Notes: generated by a model not told the origin, from the sequence alone. A stretch of 27,645 nt of DNA from an uncultured Verrucomicrobiota bacterium (GCA_946543025.1 CAMNLN010000007.1:1-27645), one strand, 5' to 3'; positions 14,551 to 24,300 are shown, counted from the stretch's first letter. Translations and numbers: made by a program.

Positions 14551-16926
14551 ATGAATATGACAAGAATCCTGCCGTCGGTTGCCGTCCTCGCGCTGGCGGC
14601 GGCCGCATCGGCGGCAGAAACCTCCGCGAATGCAAAGAAGGTGCTGGTGTTCAGCCGGTGCGAGGGCTTCAACCACAAGGCGTCCATCGCGGCGTGCAAG
14701 GAGATGATGGAGGCGGAGGCGAAGAAAGGCGCGTTCGTCGTCGACTTCTCGGACAACTACGCCGCGCTCGAGATCGGCAACCTCGCCAAGTACGATGCGC
14801 TCGTCCTGAACAACACGACGCACATGAAGACGAAGGACCATCCTGCCGTCGCGCCCTCGATCTGCTCCTACGTGCGCTGGGGCGGCGGTCTCTGCGCGAT
14901 CCACGCGGGGGCGGACAACTTCTACGACGCGCCGGACTGCGCCGACCTCGTCGGCGGGCGGTTCGACGGCCACCCGTGGGGATCGGGCGGAACGTGGGCG
15001 TTCAAGGTGGAGGACAGGGAGAGTCCGCTCACCGCGCCGTTCAAGGGCTTCGCCGACGGCAAGTTCAAGCGCGGCGAGGAAATCTACCAGCAGGCCTCGC
15101 CGTTCTACGACCGCGCGAAGCTGCACGTGCTCGTCTCGCTCGACCTTTCCGATCCCGCTACCGCCGGCGTAAAGGGGATGAAGCGCGCGGACAAGGATTT
15201 CGCCGTCTCGTGGATTCGCCGCTACGGCAACGGGCGCGTGTTCTACACTTCGTTCGCGCACGACCGCCGCGCCTGGGACGCGGCCGATACCCGCGCGCAC
15301 ATCTTCGCGGGCCTCGCCTACGCGATGGGGACGCTCAAGGCGGATGATGCCCCTGGCAGAACGGGTGTCTCGTCCGTTGGGAACGGTACTCCTGGGGAAA
15401 CGGACGTCCCGCCCATTGCCGAACTTGCGGCGGTCGTCCTCGACAAACCCTTCACCGGATCTGACTGGCGTGGACGCCAGGAACGCGAGTTCACGCTTGG
15501 CGCGGCGCTGGCCCGCCAAGCGGACAAGGAGGGCGCGAAGGCCGTCGCCGAGACCGCGCGGAAGGTCTTCGCCCGAAAGGACCTTTCCGATACGCTTCGC
15601 GCGATCGCCGCGCGTGTCGTCCTCATGGCCGACCCGGCGGCATTTTCCGAAGTAGTGTCCGACCCCGCGAAGAACGTGCGCCAGGCCGCTTTCGGACGCG
15701 GGATCGCAATTCCCTCCCGGGAGTTCAAGAAGGCGTTGGCTGGCGCCTCGCCCGCGCTTACGTGCGCGATCCTCGCACGGCTCGCGCAAGACGGCGCGAA
15801 GGATTGCGCGAAGGAGGTAGCCGCGCGCGTCGCGGATCCGAACGAGGACGTCGCCGCAGCCGCATGTGCCGCCCTGGGCGCGCTGGGAAGCGAGGCCGAC
15901 GTGGATCTGCTGAACGGCGCGCGTACGCGCGGCGGCAAGGTGGGCCTGGCCGCGGAAGAGGCGCTGGCGAGCCTTCCGGGCGCGGGCGAGAAGATATTTG
16001 ACCTTGCGTCGAAAGATGCCGCACTGCTGTCTGTGGCTGCGAAGCGTGCGGAGCTGAAGCTTCTGCCGCGCTGGAAGTCGTTTATCGCGTCGTCGGACGC
16101 GGCAACGCGCAAGGCGGCGTGGAAGGCGTTCGGGAAGATGGCGTCCTACGCGACGGACGCGCAGGTTCGAGCCTGGTTCCATGCGATTAAGGGTGAAGAG
16201 GCGAACGCGGCGGGGAACGTGTTCTGGACGAGCGTCGTCAAGCCGCTCGACGCGGCAGGCCGGGAGGCAGCGATACTTGAAGCCTGGCAGAAGGGGAGGC
16301 CTGCCGCACGCAAGAAGGCGCAGGAGTTCCTGTCGCGCGACAAAGGGCTTGACGCGCTCGACACGTGGGAGCGGTTGGCCGCAGACGCGGCGTTCGGCGA
16401 GGCTGCGAAAAAGGTCTACTGCGAAATCGCCCGCGAGGTGCTGAATAACGGCGGTTCCCCCAAGTCGCCCCCCAAGAGCGCGTGGAAATGCGCGGCGTCG
16501 CGCGCCAACGGCGGCGACAAGCCGGAAAGAGCTTGCGACGGCAAGCCGGAAACGCGCTGGAGCACCGGTTTCCACTCGAAGGGAGTCTGGTTCTCGCTCG
16601 ACCTTGGAAGGCGCGTGTTCATCGACACGATGACGCTCGACACCACGAAGTCCCCGCACGACACGCCGGCGGGCTGCGACGTGTTCGTCTCCTTCGACGG
16701 GGAAAACTGGAACGGCCCCGTGGCGACCTGCGACGACAAGACGGAGAAGATGACGCAGATCCGCCTTGGGTGCGCGGCCCGGCACGTGAAGATCGTCCAG
16801 AGAGACGAGCGCCCTTCGAACTACTGGTCCATCCACGAGATCGACGTGAAGGCGGGCGTGGACAAGGCCCGGCTCGAAAAAATCAAGAAGACGGCGGCCG
16901 CGTTCGGCCTGAAGGAGGCGAAATGA
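14551..16926 (+). CDS. Secreted ThuA-like protein fused to HEAT-like repeats and an F5/8 type C domain
   Basis: The 791-residue protein begins with a signal peptide (RILPSVAVLALAAAASAAE). Residues about 28-265 form a ThuA (trehalose utilisation, type 1 glutamine amidotransferase-like) domain: KVLVFSRCEGFNHKA, YDALVLNNTTH, GGGLCAIHAGADNFYD, GGRFDGHPWG and GNGRVFYTSFAHD. An odd palindrome-rich linker follows near residues 268-290. Ala-rich alpha-helical HEAT-like repeats span about 300-630. A discoidin/F5/8C carbohydrate-binding domain covers about 642-771 (ACDGKPETRWSTGF, WFSLDLGRRVFIDTMTLD, YWSIHEIDV). There is no CxxCH haem motif, unlike many PVC ThuA-HEAT proteins. ThuA of Rhizobiaceae acts with the Gfo/Idh/MocA dehydrogenase ThuB on 3-keto-trehalose. 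Here the stop overlaps the start of a Gfo/Idh/MocA gene by 4 nt, which suggests a similar oxidation-plus-cleavage partnership outside the cytoplasm. Confidence 0.85.
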   Translation: MNMTRILPSVAVLALAAAASAAETSANAKKVLVFSRCEGFNHKASIAACKEMMEAEAKKGAFVVDFSDNYAALEIGNLAKYDALVLNNTTHMKTKDHPAVAPSICSYVRWGGGLCAIHAGADNFYDAPDCADLVGGRFDGHPWGSGGTWAFKVEDRESPLTAPFKGFADGKFKRGEEIYQQASPFYDRAKLHVLVSLDLSDPATAGVKGMKRADKDFAVSWIRRYGNGRVFYTSFAHDRRAWDAADTRAHIFAGLAYAMGTLKADDAPGRTGVSSVGNGTPGETDVPPIAELAAVVLDKPFTGSDWRGRQEREFTLGAALARQADKEGAKAVAETARKVFARKDLSDTLRAIAARVVLMADPAAFSEVVSDPAKNVRQAAFGRGIAIPSREFKKALAGASPALTCAILARLAQDGAKDCAKEVAARVADPNEDVAAAACAALGALGSEADVDLLNGARTRGGKVGLAAEEALASLPGAGEKIFDLASKDAALLSVAAKRAELKLLPRWKSFIASSDAATRKAAWKAFGKMASYATDAQVRAWFHAIKGEEANAAGNVFWTSVVKPLDAAGREAAILEAWQKGRPAARKKAQEFLSRDKGLDALDTWERLAADAAFGEAAKKVYCEIAREVLNNGGSPKSPPKSAWKCAASRANGGDKPERACDGKPETRWSTGFHSKGVWFSLDLGRRVFIDTMTLDTTKSPHDTPAGCDVFVSFDGENWNGPVATCDDKTEKMTQIRLGCAARHVKIVQRDERPSNYWSIHEIDVKAGVDKARLEKIKKTAAAFGLKEAK
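15360..15411 (+). repeat. Short palindrome-rich insert in the ThuA-HEAT linker
   Basis: AACGG occurs at 15360, 15382 and 15399. CGTCCGTT and AACGGACG form an 8-bp stem with a 20-nt loop, AACGG/CCGTT an alternative 5-bp hairpin, and GGACGTCC a palindrome. The segment encodes a Gly/Thr/Pro-rich linker exactly at the domain boundary. It resembles a small palindromic repeat inserted in frame, but only one copy is seen here. Confidence 0.35.
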
Positions 16927-18215
16927 TGAAGCGGAGTGATTCTGGCGCCGGCGTCTCGCGCCGGGCGTTTCTGACGGCGGGCGCGGGCTTTGGCCTGTTC
17001 AACGTGGTGCCGGCGTCCGTGCTGGGCGCGGCCGCGCCGTCCAACCAGGTGACGATGGCGCTCATCGGCGCTGGAAGCATGGGCATGGGCAACATGCGCG
17101 CGTTCCTGGGGATGCCCGACGTGCGCGTCCTTGCCGTGTGCGACGTGAACCGCGGGAAGCGCGAGCGCGGGAAGGCGGAGGTGGACAATCGCTACGGCAA
17201 CAGGGATTGCGCCACGTGCCGTGACTTCCGCGACGTCTGCATGCGCGACGACGTCGACGCCGTGATCGTGGCGACGCCCGACCACTGGCACGCCGTGATC
17301 GGCGTCTACGCGGCGAACTGCGGCAAGGACATCTACGGCGAAAAGCCGTTCTCCCACGACCTGCGCGAAGGGCGTGCGCTCGTGCGCGCGGTGGAGCGCA
17401 ACGGGCGCGTGTGGCAGACGGGCAGCTGGCAGCGGTCGCGCGGCGAGATGCAGCGCGCCGTGGAACTTGTGAAGAACGGGCGCATCGGCAAGATCGCGCG
17501 CGTGGAGGTGGGGCTTCCGAGCGGCGGGCGCGGCCCGGCCGCCACGCCGGGCGCGGCGGTGCCGGACGGCCTCGACTGGGACATGTGGGTGGGGCCCGCG
17601 CCGGAGCGTCCGTTCGAGGGCGTGTACGACTGGCACTGGCGCTGGGTCTCCGACTGGGGCGGCGGGCAGCTCATGGACTGGATCGGGCATCACGGCGACA
17701 TCGCGCAGTGGGGGCTGGGGACGGACCTCTCCGGACCGACGTCCTTCAAGGGCTCCGCGCCGGACGACCGCGAGGGAATCTACGACACGCCGAAGAGCTA
17801 CAAGATCGAATGCGAATACGCGAACGGCATCAAGATGACCGTCGCGAACGACGGGAATGGCGTCAAGATGGGCACGAAGTGGATCGGCGAGAACGGCGAA
17901 TGGGTGTGGGTGAACCGTGGCCATTTCGACGCCTCGTCGCGCGCGCTGCGCGAGAGCCGGATCGAGGCGGGAGAGATACGCCTCAAGAGCCCGGGGCACC
18001 AGCGCCAGTTCATCGACTGCGTGAAGAACCGTGCCGCCACGCTCACGCCCGCCGAGATCGCGCATCGCTCGGCGAGCATCGGCCATCTTTGCCGCGCGGC
18101 GATCGCCACCGGGCGGAAGCTCACGTGGGATCCCGCGAACGAGCGTATCGTCGGCGACGCGGCGGCGGATCGCCTGCTGGAGCGCCCGCTCCGCGAGCCG
18201 TGGCGACTTGTATAG
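16923..18215 (+). CDS. Tat-exported Gfo/Idh/MocA-family oxidoreductase
   Basis: The 430-residue protein starts with a twin-arginine signal (SRRAFLTAGAGFGLFNVVP). MALIGAGSMG is the Rossmann NAD(P)-binding motif, ATPDHWHAVIG the strand-5 motif and GEKPFSHD the catalytic EKP (Lys141). A His-His-Gly-Asp at 256-259 (IGHHGDIAQWG) completes the usual active site. Export by Tat fits a protein that folds around NAD(P) in the cytoplasm. Related exported proteins include the GH109 NAD-dependent glycosidases and PVC/Bacteroidota sugar dehydrogenases. The start codon ATGATGA overlaps the stop of the ThuA gene, with AAGGAGG upstream, so the two are translationally coupled and probably act together. ATG 16926 is an equally plausible start, one codon later. 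The substrate is unknown; a sugar or glycoside 3-position is my inference. Confidence 0.88.
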   Translation: MMKRSDSGAGVSRRAFLTAGAGFGLFNVVPASVLGAAAPSNQVTMALIGAGSMGMGNMRAFLGMPDVRVLAVCDVNRGKRERGKAEVDNRYGNRDCATCRDFRDVCMRDDVDAVIVATPDHWHAVIGVYAANCGKDIYGEKPFSHDLREGRALVRAVERNGRVWQTGSWQRSRGEMQRAVELVKNGRIGKIARVEVGLPSGGRGPAATPGAAVPDGLDWDMWVGPAPERPFEGVYDWHWRWVSDWGGGQLMDWIGHHGDIAQWGLGTDLSGPTSFKGSAPDDREGIYDTPKSYKIECEYANGIKMTVANDGNGVKMGTKWIGENGEWVWVNRGHFDASSRALRESRIEAGEIRLKSPGHQRQFIDCVKNRAATLTPAEIAHRSASIGHLCRAAIATGRKLTWDPANERIVGDAAADRLLERPLREPWRLV

Positions 18216-18238
18216 GATATGCGGAATTGTGGTATAAT
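18208..18238 (+). promoter_or_regulatory. Internal promoter before the O-acetylesterase gene
   Basis: TGG-TATAAT (18230-18238) is a perfect extended -10. A partial -35 TTGTAT (18208-18213), overlapping the stop of the preceding gene, is 19 nt upstream. The 50-nt gap here is the largest within the operon. An in-frame ATG at 18245 is 6 nt downstream of the box. Confidence 0.6.
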
Positions 18239-18255
18239 CTGTGCATGAAAACGAT

Positions 18256-18268
18256 AGGAGCACCCATG
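18256..18268 (+). promoter_or_regulatory. Ribosome binding site selecting ATG 18266
   Basis: AGGAG (18256-18260) lies 5 nt before ATG 18266, which begins a clean signal peptide (KKTIVAAAAVLSAFAAEAK). The in-frame ATG at 18245 has no ribosome site and could be used only on a leaderless transcript. Confidence 0.65.
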
Positions 18269-20341
18269 AAAAAGACGATTGTTGCCGCTGCGGCGGTTTT
18301 GTCCGCGTTTGCGGCAGAGGCGAAGGTGGCGACGGCGACGCCGTTTGCCGACAACATGGTCCTGCAGCGCGATCGCGCGGTTCCCGTGTGGGGAACGGCC
18401 GACGCAGGCGAGACCGTCACGGTTTCGTTCGCCGGACAGGTCAAGTCCGTCACGGCGGACGCGAAGGGCGCCTGGCGCATCGCGCTCGACCCTCTGCCGG
18501 CATCCAAGGAGAATCGCGTCTTGAAGGTGTCTGGCTCTGCCAACACGGAGGAGATCCGGAACGTCCTCGTCGGCGAGGTGTGGTTTGCGAGCGGGCAGTC
18601 CAACATGGAATGTCCGATCTGGGGGCCGAATCCGCGCTACCGTGACGGGCAAGGCGGCGTGATGACGGCATCCGTCCGCCGTCCGTTCGTCCGATACGCG
18701 AAGAACGGAAGGGTCTGGAAGGTCGAGCCGCGCTACGATTGGAAAGCCGTGTGGCGCGACTTCTCCCCCGCGTCGTTCAAGGAGACGTTCGGCTATAACC
18801 TTTCCGCCGTGGCGTTCTACTACGCGCTGGAGCTTTACGACGCGCTCGACGTCCCCGTGGGAATCGTCGATTCGTCCTGGGGCGGCACGTGCATCGAGAC
18901 GTGGACGCCCCCCTGCGGCTTCAAGACGCCGCCGGAAATCTCCGAGACGGCCAAGCGCGCCCATCAGCAGCCCACGGCGCTCTGGAACGGCATGGTGGCG
19001 GCGTGGGCGCCGTTCGCAATCAAAGGGTTCATCTGGTACCAGGGATGTTCAAACGCCGGGCAGGGCAGAAGCTACAGCGAGCGGATGCACGCGCTCTACG
19101 ACGGCTGGGCGAAGGAGTTCCAGAACCCCGGCCTCAAGCTCTACTTTGTGCAGCTCGCCCCGTTCAGCCACAGCTGGTTCGAGGTGCAGCAGGGGCAGGC
19201 CATCTTCGAGCGCGAGGAAAAGAACGCGGGAATGGCGGTCACGTGCGATGTCGGCAATCCTTGGGACATCCATCCCAACGACAAGGAGACTGTCGCCCGC
19301 CGACTCGCCCTCCACGCTCTCAAGCGCGACTATGGATTTGACGATGTCATCGACAATTCGCCCGCCCTCAAGGAATGGAAGCTCAAAGACGGCGCGTTCG
19401 TGATGTCCTTCAGCGATGCCACCGCGTGGTACGTCTACAATGCGGATCGTTCAGGCGTGCAGGGTTTTGAAATCGCCGGGCCGGAGGGTATGTTCAAGCC
19501 GGCGAAAGTCATCAACGACGGGGCCGGGAAGGGGACGCTCAACGGCGCGGAGCTTGTCGTCAAGGCGGACGGAATCGCCCAGCCGCGCCGTCTGCGCTAT
19601 CTCGCGTCCAAGCCCTGGATCGGCGCACTGTATTCGTTCGACTCGGGCTTGCCGCTCGGTCCGTTCGAGATCGACGCGCGGAATCCGGCCGACGGCCGCC
19701 GCGACGCGCCGTCCAGGCTGGGCGATGCGCTGAAGGTGCCCGAGCTCGAAGGCTTCCGCACGGTCTACGTGGCCGATATCCCGGCAACCGGGAAGTTCGA
19801 GGCGGGGAATTATTCCGTCGACGATTCGGCGAAGGTTGGTGCCTTCTCCCGCGTGGCGTACGTCATGGAACTCGTCTGCAAGGACGATTCCGTGGACTGG
19901 GCCGTCGCCGCGATGGACGCCTTCACGTCCGATGCCGCGAAACTGGGCGTCCCCTCCGTCACGAAGGCCTTCTTCCAGCAGAAGGTCGGGAATCTCGTCG
20001 TGCGTTCCAATCGCGCATGCGTGAAGGAAGGTCCGCAGGAAGGCGTGATCGAGTTTTTCAACGGCAACTACGGCCAGGGTGCGAAACTGGCCGGAATCGG
20101 CGGGGACGACAAGGTTTATGATTTCAACGATGCGGCCGGTGGACCCAATCCCGGATACGGTTGCCTGCAGATTCACGACTGGAAGAACGGCACGACCGTC
20201 ATGGCCTACAACAACTTCAACGGCCACGGCGCGGCAGACATCGGCATCGGCAACAGCGCGGAGGGACCGAATCCGGATTGGACGTTCGCGAAAAACGCCG
20301 GCGCGTACAAGGCCCGTCGCCTGACGATCCTTGCCAAATGA
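18266..20341 (+). CDS. Secreted sialate O-acetylesterase-type SGNH esterase with extra C-terminal domain
   Basis: The 691-residue protein has a signal peptide cleaved near AEA/KV. It then shows the sialate O-acetylesterase (SASA) pattern: an N-terminal beta domain (FADNMVLQRDRAVPVWG) and VWFASGQSNMEC with nucleophile Ser112. IVDSSWGGTCIETWTP is the block II Gly motif and FIWYQGCSNAG block III. NPWDIHPNDKETVARRLAL carries Asp334 and His336. Homologues remove O-acetyl groups from sialic acid or from plant polysaccharides, so the substrate is not fixed by the family. Usual members end near residue 490. Here about 200 further residues follow (PELEGFRTVYVADIPATGKF to the end), a Gly/Asn-rich beta domain I do not recognise. 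De-acetylation would open a decorated glycan to the other operon enzymes. Confidence 0.88.
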   Translation: MKKTIVAAAAVLSAFAAEAKVATATPFADNMVLQRDRAVPVWGTADAGETVTVSFAGQVKSVTADAKGAWRIALDPLPASKENRVLKVSGSANTEEIRNVLVGEVWFASGQSNMECPIWGPNPRYRDGQGGVMTASVRRPFVRYAKNGRVWKVEPRYDWKAVWRDFSPASFKETFGYNLSAVAFYYALELYDALDVPVGIVDSSWGGTCIETWTPPCGFKTPPEISETAKRAHQQPTALWNGMVAAWAPFAIKGFIWYQGCSNAGQGRSYSERMHALYDGWAKEFQNPGLKLYFVQLAPFSHSWFEVQQGQAIFEREEKNAGMAVTCDVGNPWDIHPNDKETVARRLALHALKRDYGFDDVIDNSPALKEWKLKDGAFVMSFSDATAWYVYNADRSGVQGFEIAGPEGMFKPAKVINDGAGKGTLNGAELVVKADGIAQPRRLRYLASKPWIGALYSFDSGLPLGPFEIDARNPADGRRDAPSRLGDALKVPELEGFRTVYVADIPATGKFEAGNYSVDDSAKVGAFSRVAYVMELVCKDDSVDWAVAAMDAFTSDAAKLGVPSVTKAFFQQKVGNLVVRSNRACVKEGPQEGVIEFFNGNYGQGAKLAGIGGDDKVYDFNDAAGGPNPGYGCLQIHDWKNGTTVMAYNNFNGHGAADIGIGNSAEGPNPDWTFAKNAGAYKARRLTILAK

Positions 20342-20377
20342 TTCACAGCGACGCATTCGAGAAAAGGAGCAGTTGAC

Positions 20378-21370
20378 ATGGCAAGAAAAGTGACGATCTG
20401 CTCGCTCCAGTGGGGCGATCTGCCGCTCGCGAAGGTGTGCGAGACGATGGAGGAACTGGGCTACGACGGCCTTGAGCTTGGTCTTATCGGCGACCACTTC
20501 GACGTGGAAGCCGCCGCGAAGTCGAAGGGCTGGTGCGACGACCTCAAGGGCCGTCTCGCGGCGCATGGGCTCGGTTGCTGGGCGATCTCCGCCCACCTGC
20601 AGGGGCAGCTGGTGTGCGACGTCTATGACGCGCGCCACGCCGGCTTTGCGCCGAAGGCGCTGCGCAAGGACCCCAAAGCGATGCGCGCATGGGCGGTGAA
20701 GACGATGAAGCTCGCCGCGAAGGCCGCGCGGAACATGGGAATCAAGGTGGTGAACGGTTTCACGGGTTCGCCCATCTGGCAATACCTTTACTCCTTCCCG
20801 CCGGTGACGAAGGAAATGATCGCGGAAGGGTATCGCACGTTCGCGAAGGCGTGGAAGCCGATCCTCGACGTGTTCGCGGACAACGGCGTGAAGTTCGCGC
20901 TGGAGGTCCACCCCACGGAAATCGCGTTCGACATCGCGTCCGCGCAGCGCGCGCTGGAGGAGATCGGCGGGCATCCCGCGTTCGGGTTCAACTACGACCC
21001 CTCGCACCTCGGCTACCAGGGCGTGGACTACGTGAAGTTCATCCGCCTGTTCGGCGAACGCATCTTCCACGTCCACATGAAGGACGCGTGGTGGGGGCAC
21101 GGCGACGGCACGGTGGGCGTGTTCGGCGGGCACGTGGACTTTGGCGACCCGCGCCGCTACTGGGACTTCCGTTCCCTCGGACGCGGCGACGTGAACTTCG
21201 AGGAGATCATCGTGGCGCTCAACGACGTCGGCTACAAGGGGCCTCTCTCGGTGGAATGGGAGGATTCGCGCATGGATCGTCTTCACGGCGCGAAGGAGGC
21301 GCTCGCGTTCGTGCGCAGGCTCGATTTCACGCCGTCAGCGATCGCGTTCGACGGGGCATTCGGAAATTGA
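20378..21370 (+). CDS. Sugar phosphate isomerase/epimerase-type TIM barrel
   Basis: The 330-residue cytosolic protein has the AP endonuclease 2/IolE/Hyi fold. CSLQWGDLPLAKVCETMEELGYDGLELG is its N-terminal strand-helix unit, given here in pieces as CSLQWG and LGYDGLELG. Likely metal ligands are Glu176 (ALEVHPTE), Asp207 with His210 (NYDPSHLGYQ), His233 (HVHMKDA) and Glu293 (LSVEWEDSR). A long insert around residues 243-265 (GGHVDFGDPRRYWDFRSLG) is typical of family members next to Gfo/Idh/MocA genes. Such pairs occur in inositol catabolism and in 3-keto-sugar pathways, where the barrel acts as isomerase, dehydratase or lyase. AGGAG lies 8 nt before the ATG. The context suggests it processes the oxidised sugar made by the neighbouring dehydrogenases. 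Confidence 0.85.
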   Translation: MARKVTICSLQWGDLPLAKVCETMEELGYDGLELGLIGDHFDVEAAAKSKGWCDDLKGRLAAHGLGCWAISAHLQGQLVCDVYDARHAGFAPKALRKDPKAMRAWAVKTMKLAAKAARNMGIKVVNGFTGSPIWQYLYSFPPVTKEMIAEGYRTFAKAWKPILDVFADNGVKFALEVHPTEIAFDIASAQRALEEIGGHPAFGFNYDPSHLGYQGVDYVKFIRLFGERIFHVHMKDAWWGHGDGTVGVFGGHVDFGDPRRYWDFRSLGRGDVNFEEIIVALNDVGYKGPLSVEWEDSRMDRLHGAKEALAFVRRLDFTPSAIAFDGAFGN

Positions 21371-21389
21371 CGGCTTCAAGGAGAACGAC

Positions 21390-24300
21390 ATGAAAAGACT
21401 GCTGGGCATGGTTGCCGCCGTGTTTCTGGCCGGTGGAGCTTTTGGCGCGGCCGCGGATGTGGACGGACGCCCCTACGAGATCGTGTGGGCGAACCGTACG
21501 CACGACGACCACGAGCCGATCCTGCCGATGACCGACGCCGCAGGGTGGCGCGTGGAGACGCAGAACGCCGTCGCGCGCCTTGAAAGCGCCACGGACCGGA
21601 AATTGTTCGGTCCGGGCGTGGTGCGCCTCGTCTATCGCGGCACCGGCAAGAAGCCGAGCGTGCGGATCCTGCCGCCGCAGCCCGTGCGCATTGCGCATGC
21701 GTTCGATGCGGTGTCGCTCTGGATCTACGGCAACAACGTCTACTACTCCGCCAAGGCGAAGGGCACACCCTCGACGACGATCACGGCCGAGTTCCTCGAC
21801 GCCGACGGCAAGTCGTTCTCCGTGCAGGTGGCGCACATCCACCACCTCGAATGGTGGCTCGCGCAGCGGCGCCTCGAGGACGACCTCATCGTCCGTGCGG
21901 CGCGCGGCGCTACGTTCACCGGCTTCTCGCTGACGGGCGGCACGAACACGGAGGACCGCTCGCTCGACTTTACGAGCTTCTGCGCGTTCAAGGAAGAACT
22001 TGCGCCCGTCTCCTTCAAGGCGCGTGCGAAGCGTGCGAACCGCGTGTTCCCCGACGCCCCCGCCGGCATCAACACGGGCGACGGCACGTTGCCGTTCCCG
22101 AACCGCGCGCTCACCGTCGTGCCGCCGCCGAGCGGCGAGACGTTCCAGTTTCGTCTTCCGTCCGACCTCGCCATCTGGGACGACCTTGCGTTCAGCCGAG
22201 ACGGCGGCAAGACGTGGCAGCCGTTCGCGAAAGGCGGCGGACTCTGGTTCGCGTCCGACGACCCGAAGGGCCAGCCGTTCCGCGCGGCTTGTCCCTACGT
22301 GGCGGTGACGAACCGCGTCGCGCCGCTCGACGTCACCTGTCGCGGCACGTGCGCGGCGACAGGCTGCCGCGCGGAGGTGCGCTTCCACGTGGAGGGACAG
22401 TCCCTCGTGGCGGACGTGCGCGCGGACGGCGGACGCGTGGCGGAGGTGCGCTTCGGCAGCTGGCCGGAGCCGACGCGGCCGCGCCTCGTGCGCGTGCCGT
22501 ACTACACCTATAACGGCTACGGCGCGGCGCGTCCGTTCGTCCTCGTGACGGACACGCCGTCGGGCCCGCTCTTCCACGCCGCGACGATGGACTGGACGCA
22601 GTCGAACGCCTCGACGCCGTTCAGCGATCCCGACCTCGTGGAGGATGCGTTGGCCGCGAACGGCGGCACGCGCTACGTGCCGCGTACGGACGGCGTGCGC
22701 AATCCGTGCTTCGAGCGGTTCGTCTACTCGTTTGGCAGCCGCTTCGCGGACGTGCTGCCCGTGGTGCCGAATCCCGTCTCGCCGTGGCGACACGTCACGG
22801 GCAGCGTCGTGTGGCGCGCGCACGGCGCGCACAACCGCGCGAACGACATCGCCTACTGGCGCGACGTGCGCAAGCGCGGGATGAAGCACGTGCTCGTGAC
22901 CGACCACGAGACGGGCTGGCGCGACGGCAACGAGAGTTTCACGTTCCGCGTCAATCCCGCGCCGGGGAAGGGCGGCGACAAGGGCCAGTTCGATTACGCG
23001 CGCGCGATGATCGACGAACTCGGGTTCTGGTACGGCCCCTACAACAACTTCACGGACTTTGCGCCGATCAACGGAAACTGGAGCGCGGACCGCGTCTCGC
23101 GCACGGCCGACAAGCAGCTGCAGACGGCGTGGAACCGCTGCTACGCGCCGAAGCCGGCCTACGCGGTGAACGCCTGCGAAGAGTTGACACCGATCATCCA
23201 GGGGAAGTTTCGCTTCAACACGGCGTACTGCGACGTGCACACCGCCGTGTCACCCTGGGGCCGCTGCGACTACGACGCGCGCATCCCCGGCGGCGGCACG
23301 TTCGCGAACACGTTCTACGCCTTCGGCGAGATCATGCTCATCCAGAAGAAGAACTGGAACGGTCCCGTCTACTCCGAAGGCAACACGCACTTCATGTACT
23401 GCGGCCTCACGGACGGCAATTACGCGCAGGACCAGAACTACCGCATCTCGGACGGCCCGTGGCTCGTGGACTTCGACCTGCTGCGCCTCCATCCGCTCTG
23501 CTGCAACTTCGGCATGGGCAACCCCGGCATGTTCTATCCCGGCAAGAGCGCGCCGACGAACAAGGTGACGGCGACCGACCGTTTCCTCGCCGCGACCGTC
23601 GCCTTCGGGCATCCCGGTTTTCTCCTGCACAATCCGGACATGGAGCGGAGCTATTTCATGGTGCAGCAGCTTGCCGCGCGCTATACGCTGGCGGACGCGG
23701 TCGATATCCGCTACGTCGACGCGGAGGGGCGCGCGCACGAGACGTCCGCCGCGGTTGCGTCCGGCGTGTTCGCGCGCTCGCAGGTGACGGTGCGCTACTC
23801 GGACGGCACGTTCGTGGCGGCGAACGGGTCGATGGACGAAGCGATGCGCGTGGCGCTGCCGGACGACGTCACGCTCTGGCTGCCGCCGAACGGCTACTTC
23901 GGCTACACGCGCGACGGGAAGGTGTTGACCTATTCGGGCCTTGTCGACGGACATCGAATCGATTACGCCTGCTCGCCGGAGTACGTGTACCTCGACGCAC
24001 GTGGCACGGCAACGACGATCGCCGGCGTCTCCACGAACAAGGTCTGCGTCCGCCTTGCGGAGAAAGAGGACATTTCGCGGATCGCGCGGGCGACGCCGGC
24101 CGAACTAGCGAAGCGCTCGGCGCCTCCGGAGGGAATGTTCAAGCCAAAGCCGTCTGCAGCCGCATCCCCCTTGCCGTACGTCCGCCGTTCTGGCATCTGC
24201 ATCCGCGGTCAGGCGGAGGGCCCCGCGACGCCGGAATCGAAGGGGCACGTGCGGTTCGACGCGGGGCAGACGTGCGGCGGCGTGTCGCGGAAGGGGATCG

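Noticed and set aside
13135..16836. A very long open frame on the minus strand opposite the DUF5703 and ThuA genes
   Set aside because: It is a by-product of high GC and strong third-position bias of the plus-strand genes. Its translation is Arg/Val/His-rich with no domain, signal or ribosome site.
14551..16926. Possible cytochrome c or PVC membrane-bound dehydrogenase fused to ThuA
   Set aside because: No CxxCH motif and no transmembrane segment beyond the signal peptide are present.
16923..18215. Assignment of the Tat Gfo/Idh/MocA protein as a GH109 alpha-N-acetylgalactosaminidase
   Set aside because: The overall pattern is compatible, but the family cannot be separated from dehydrogenases by eye; a generic call is safer.
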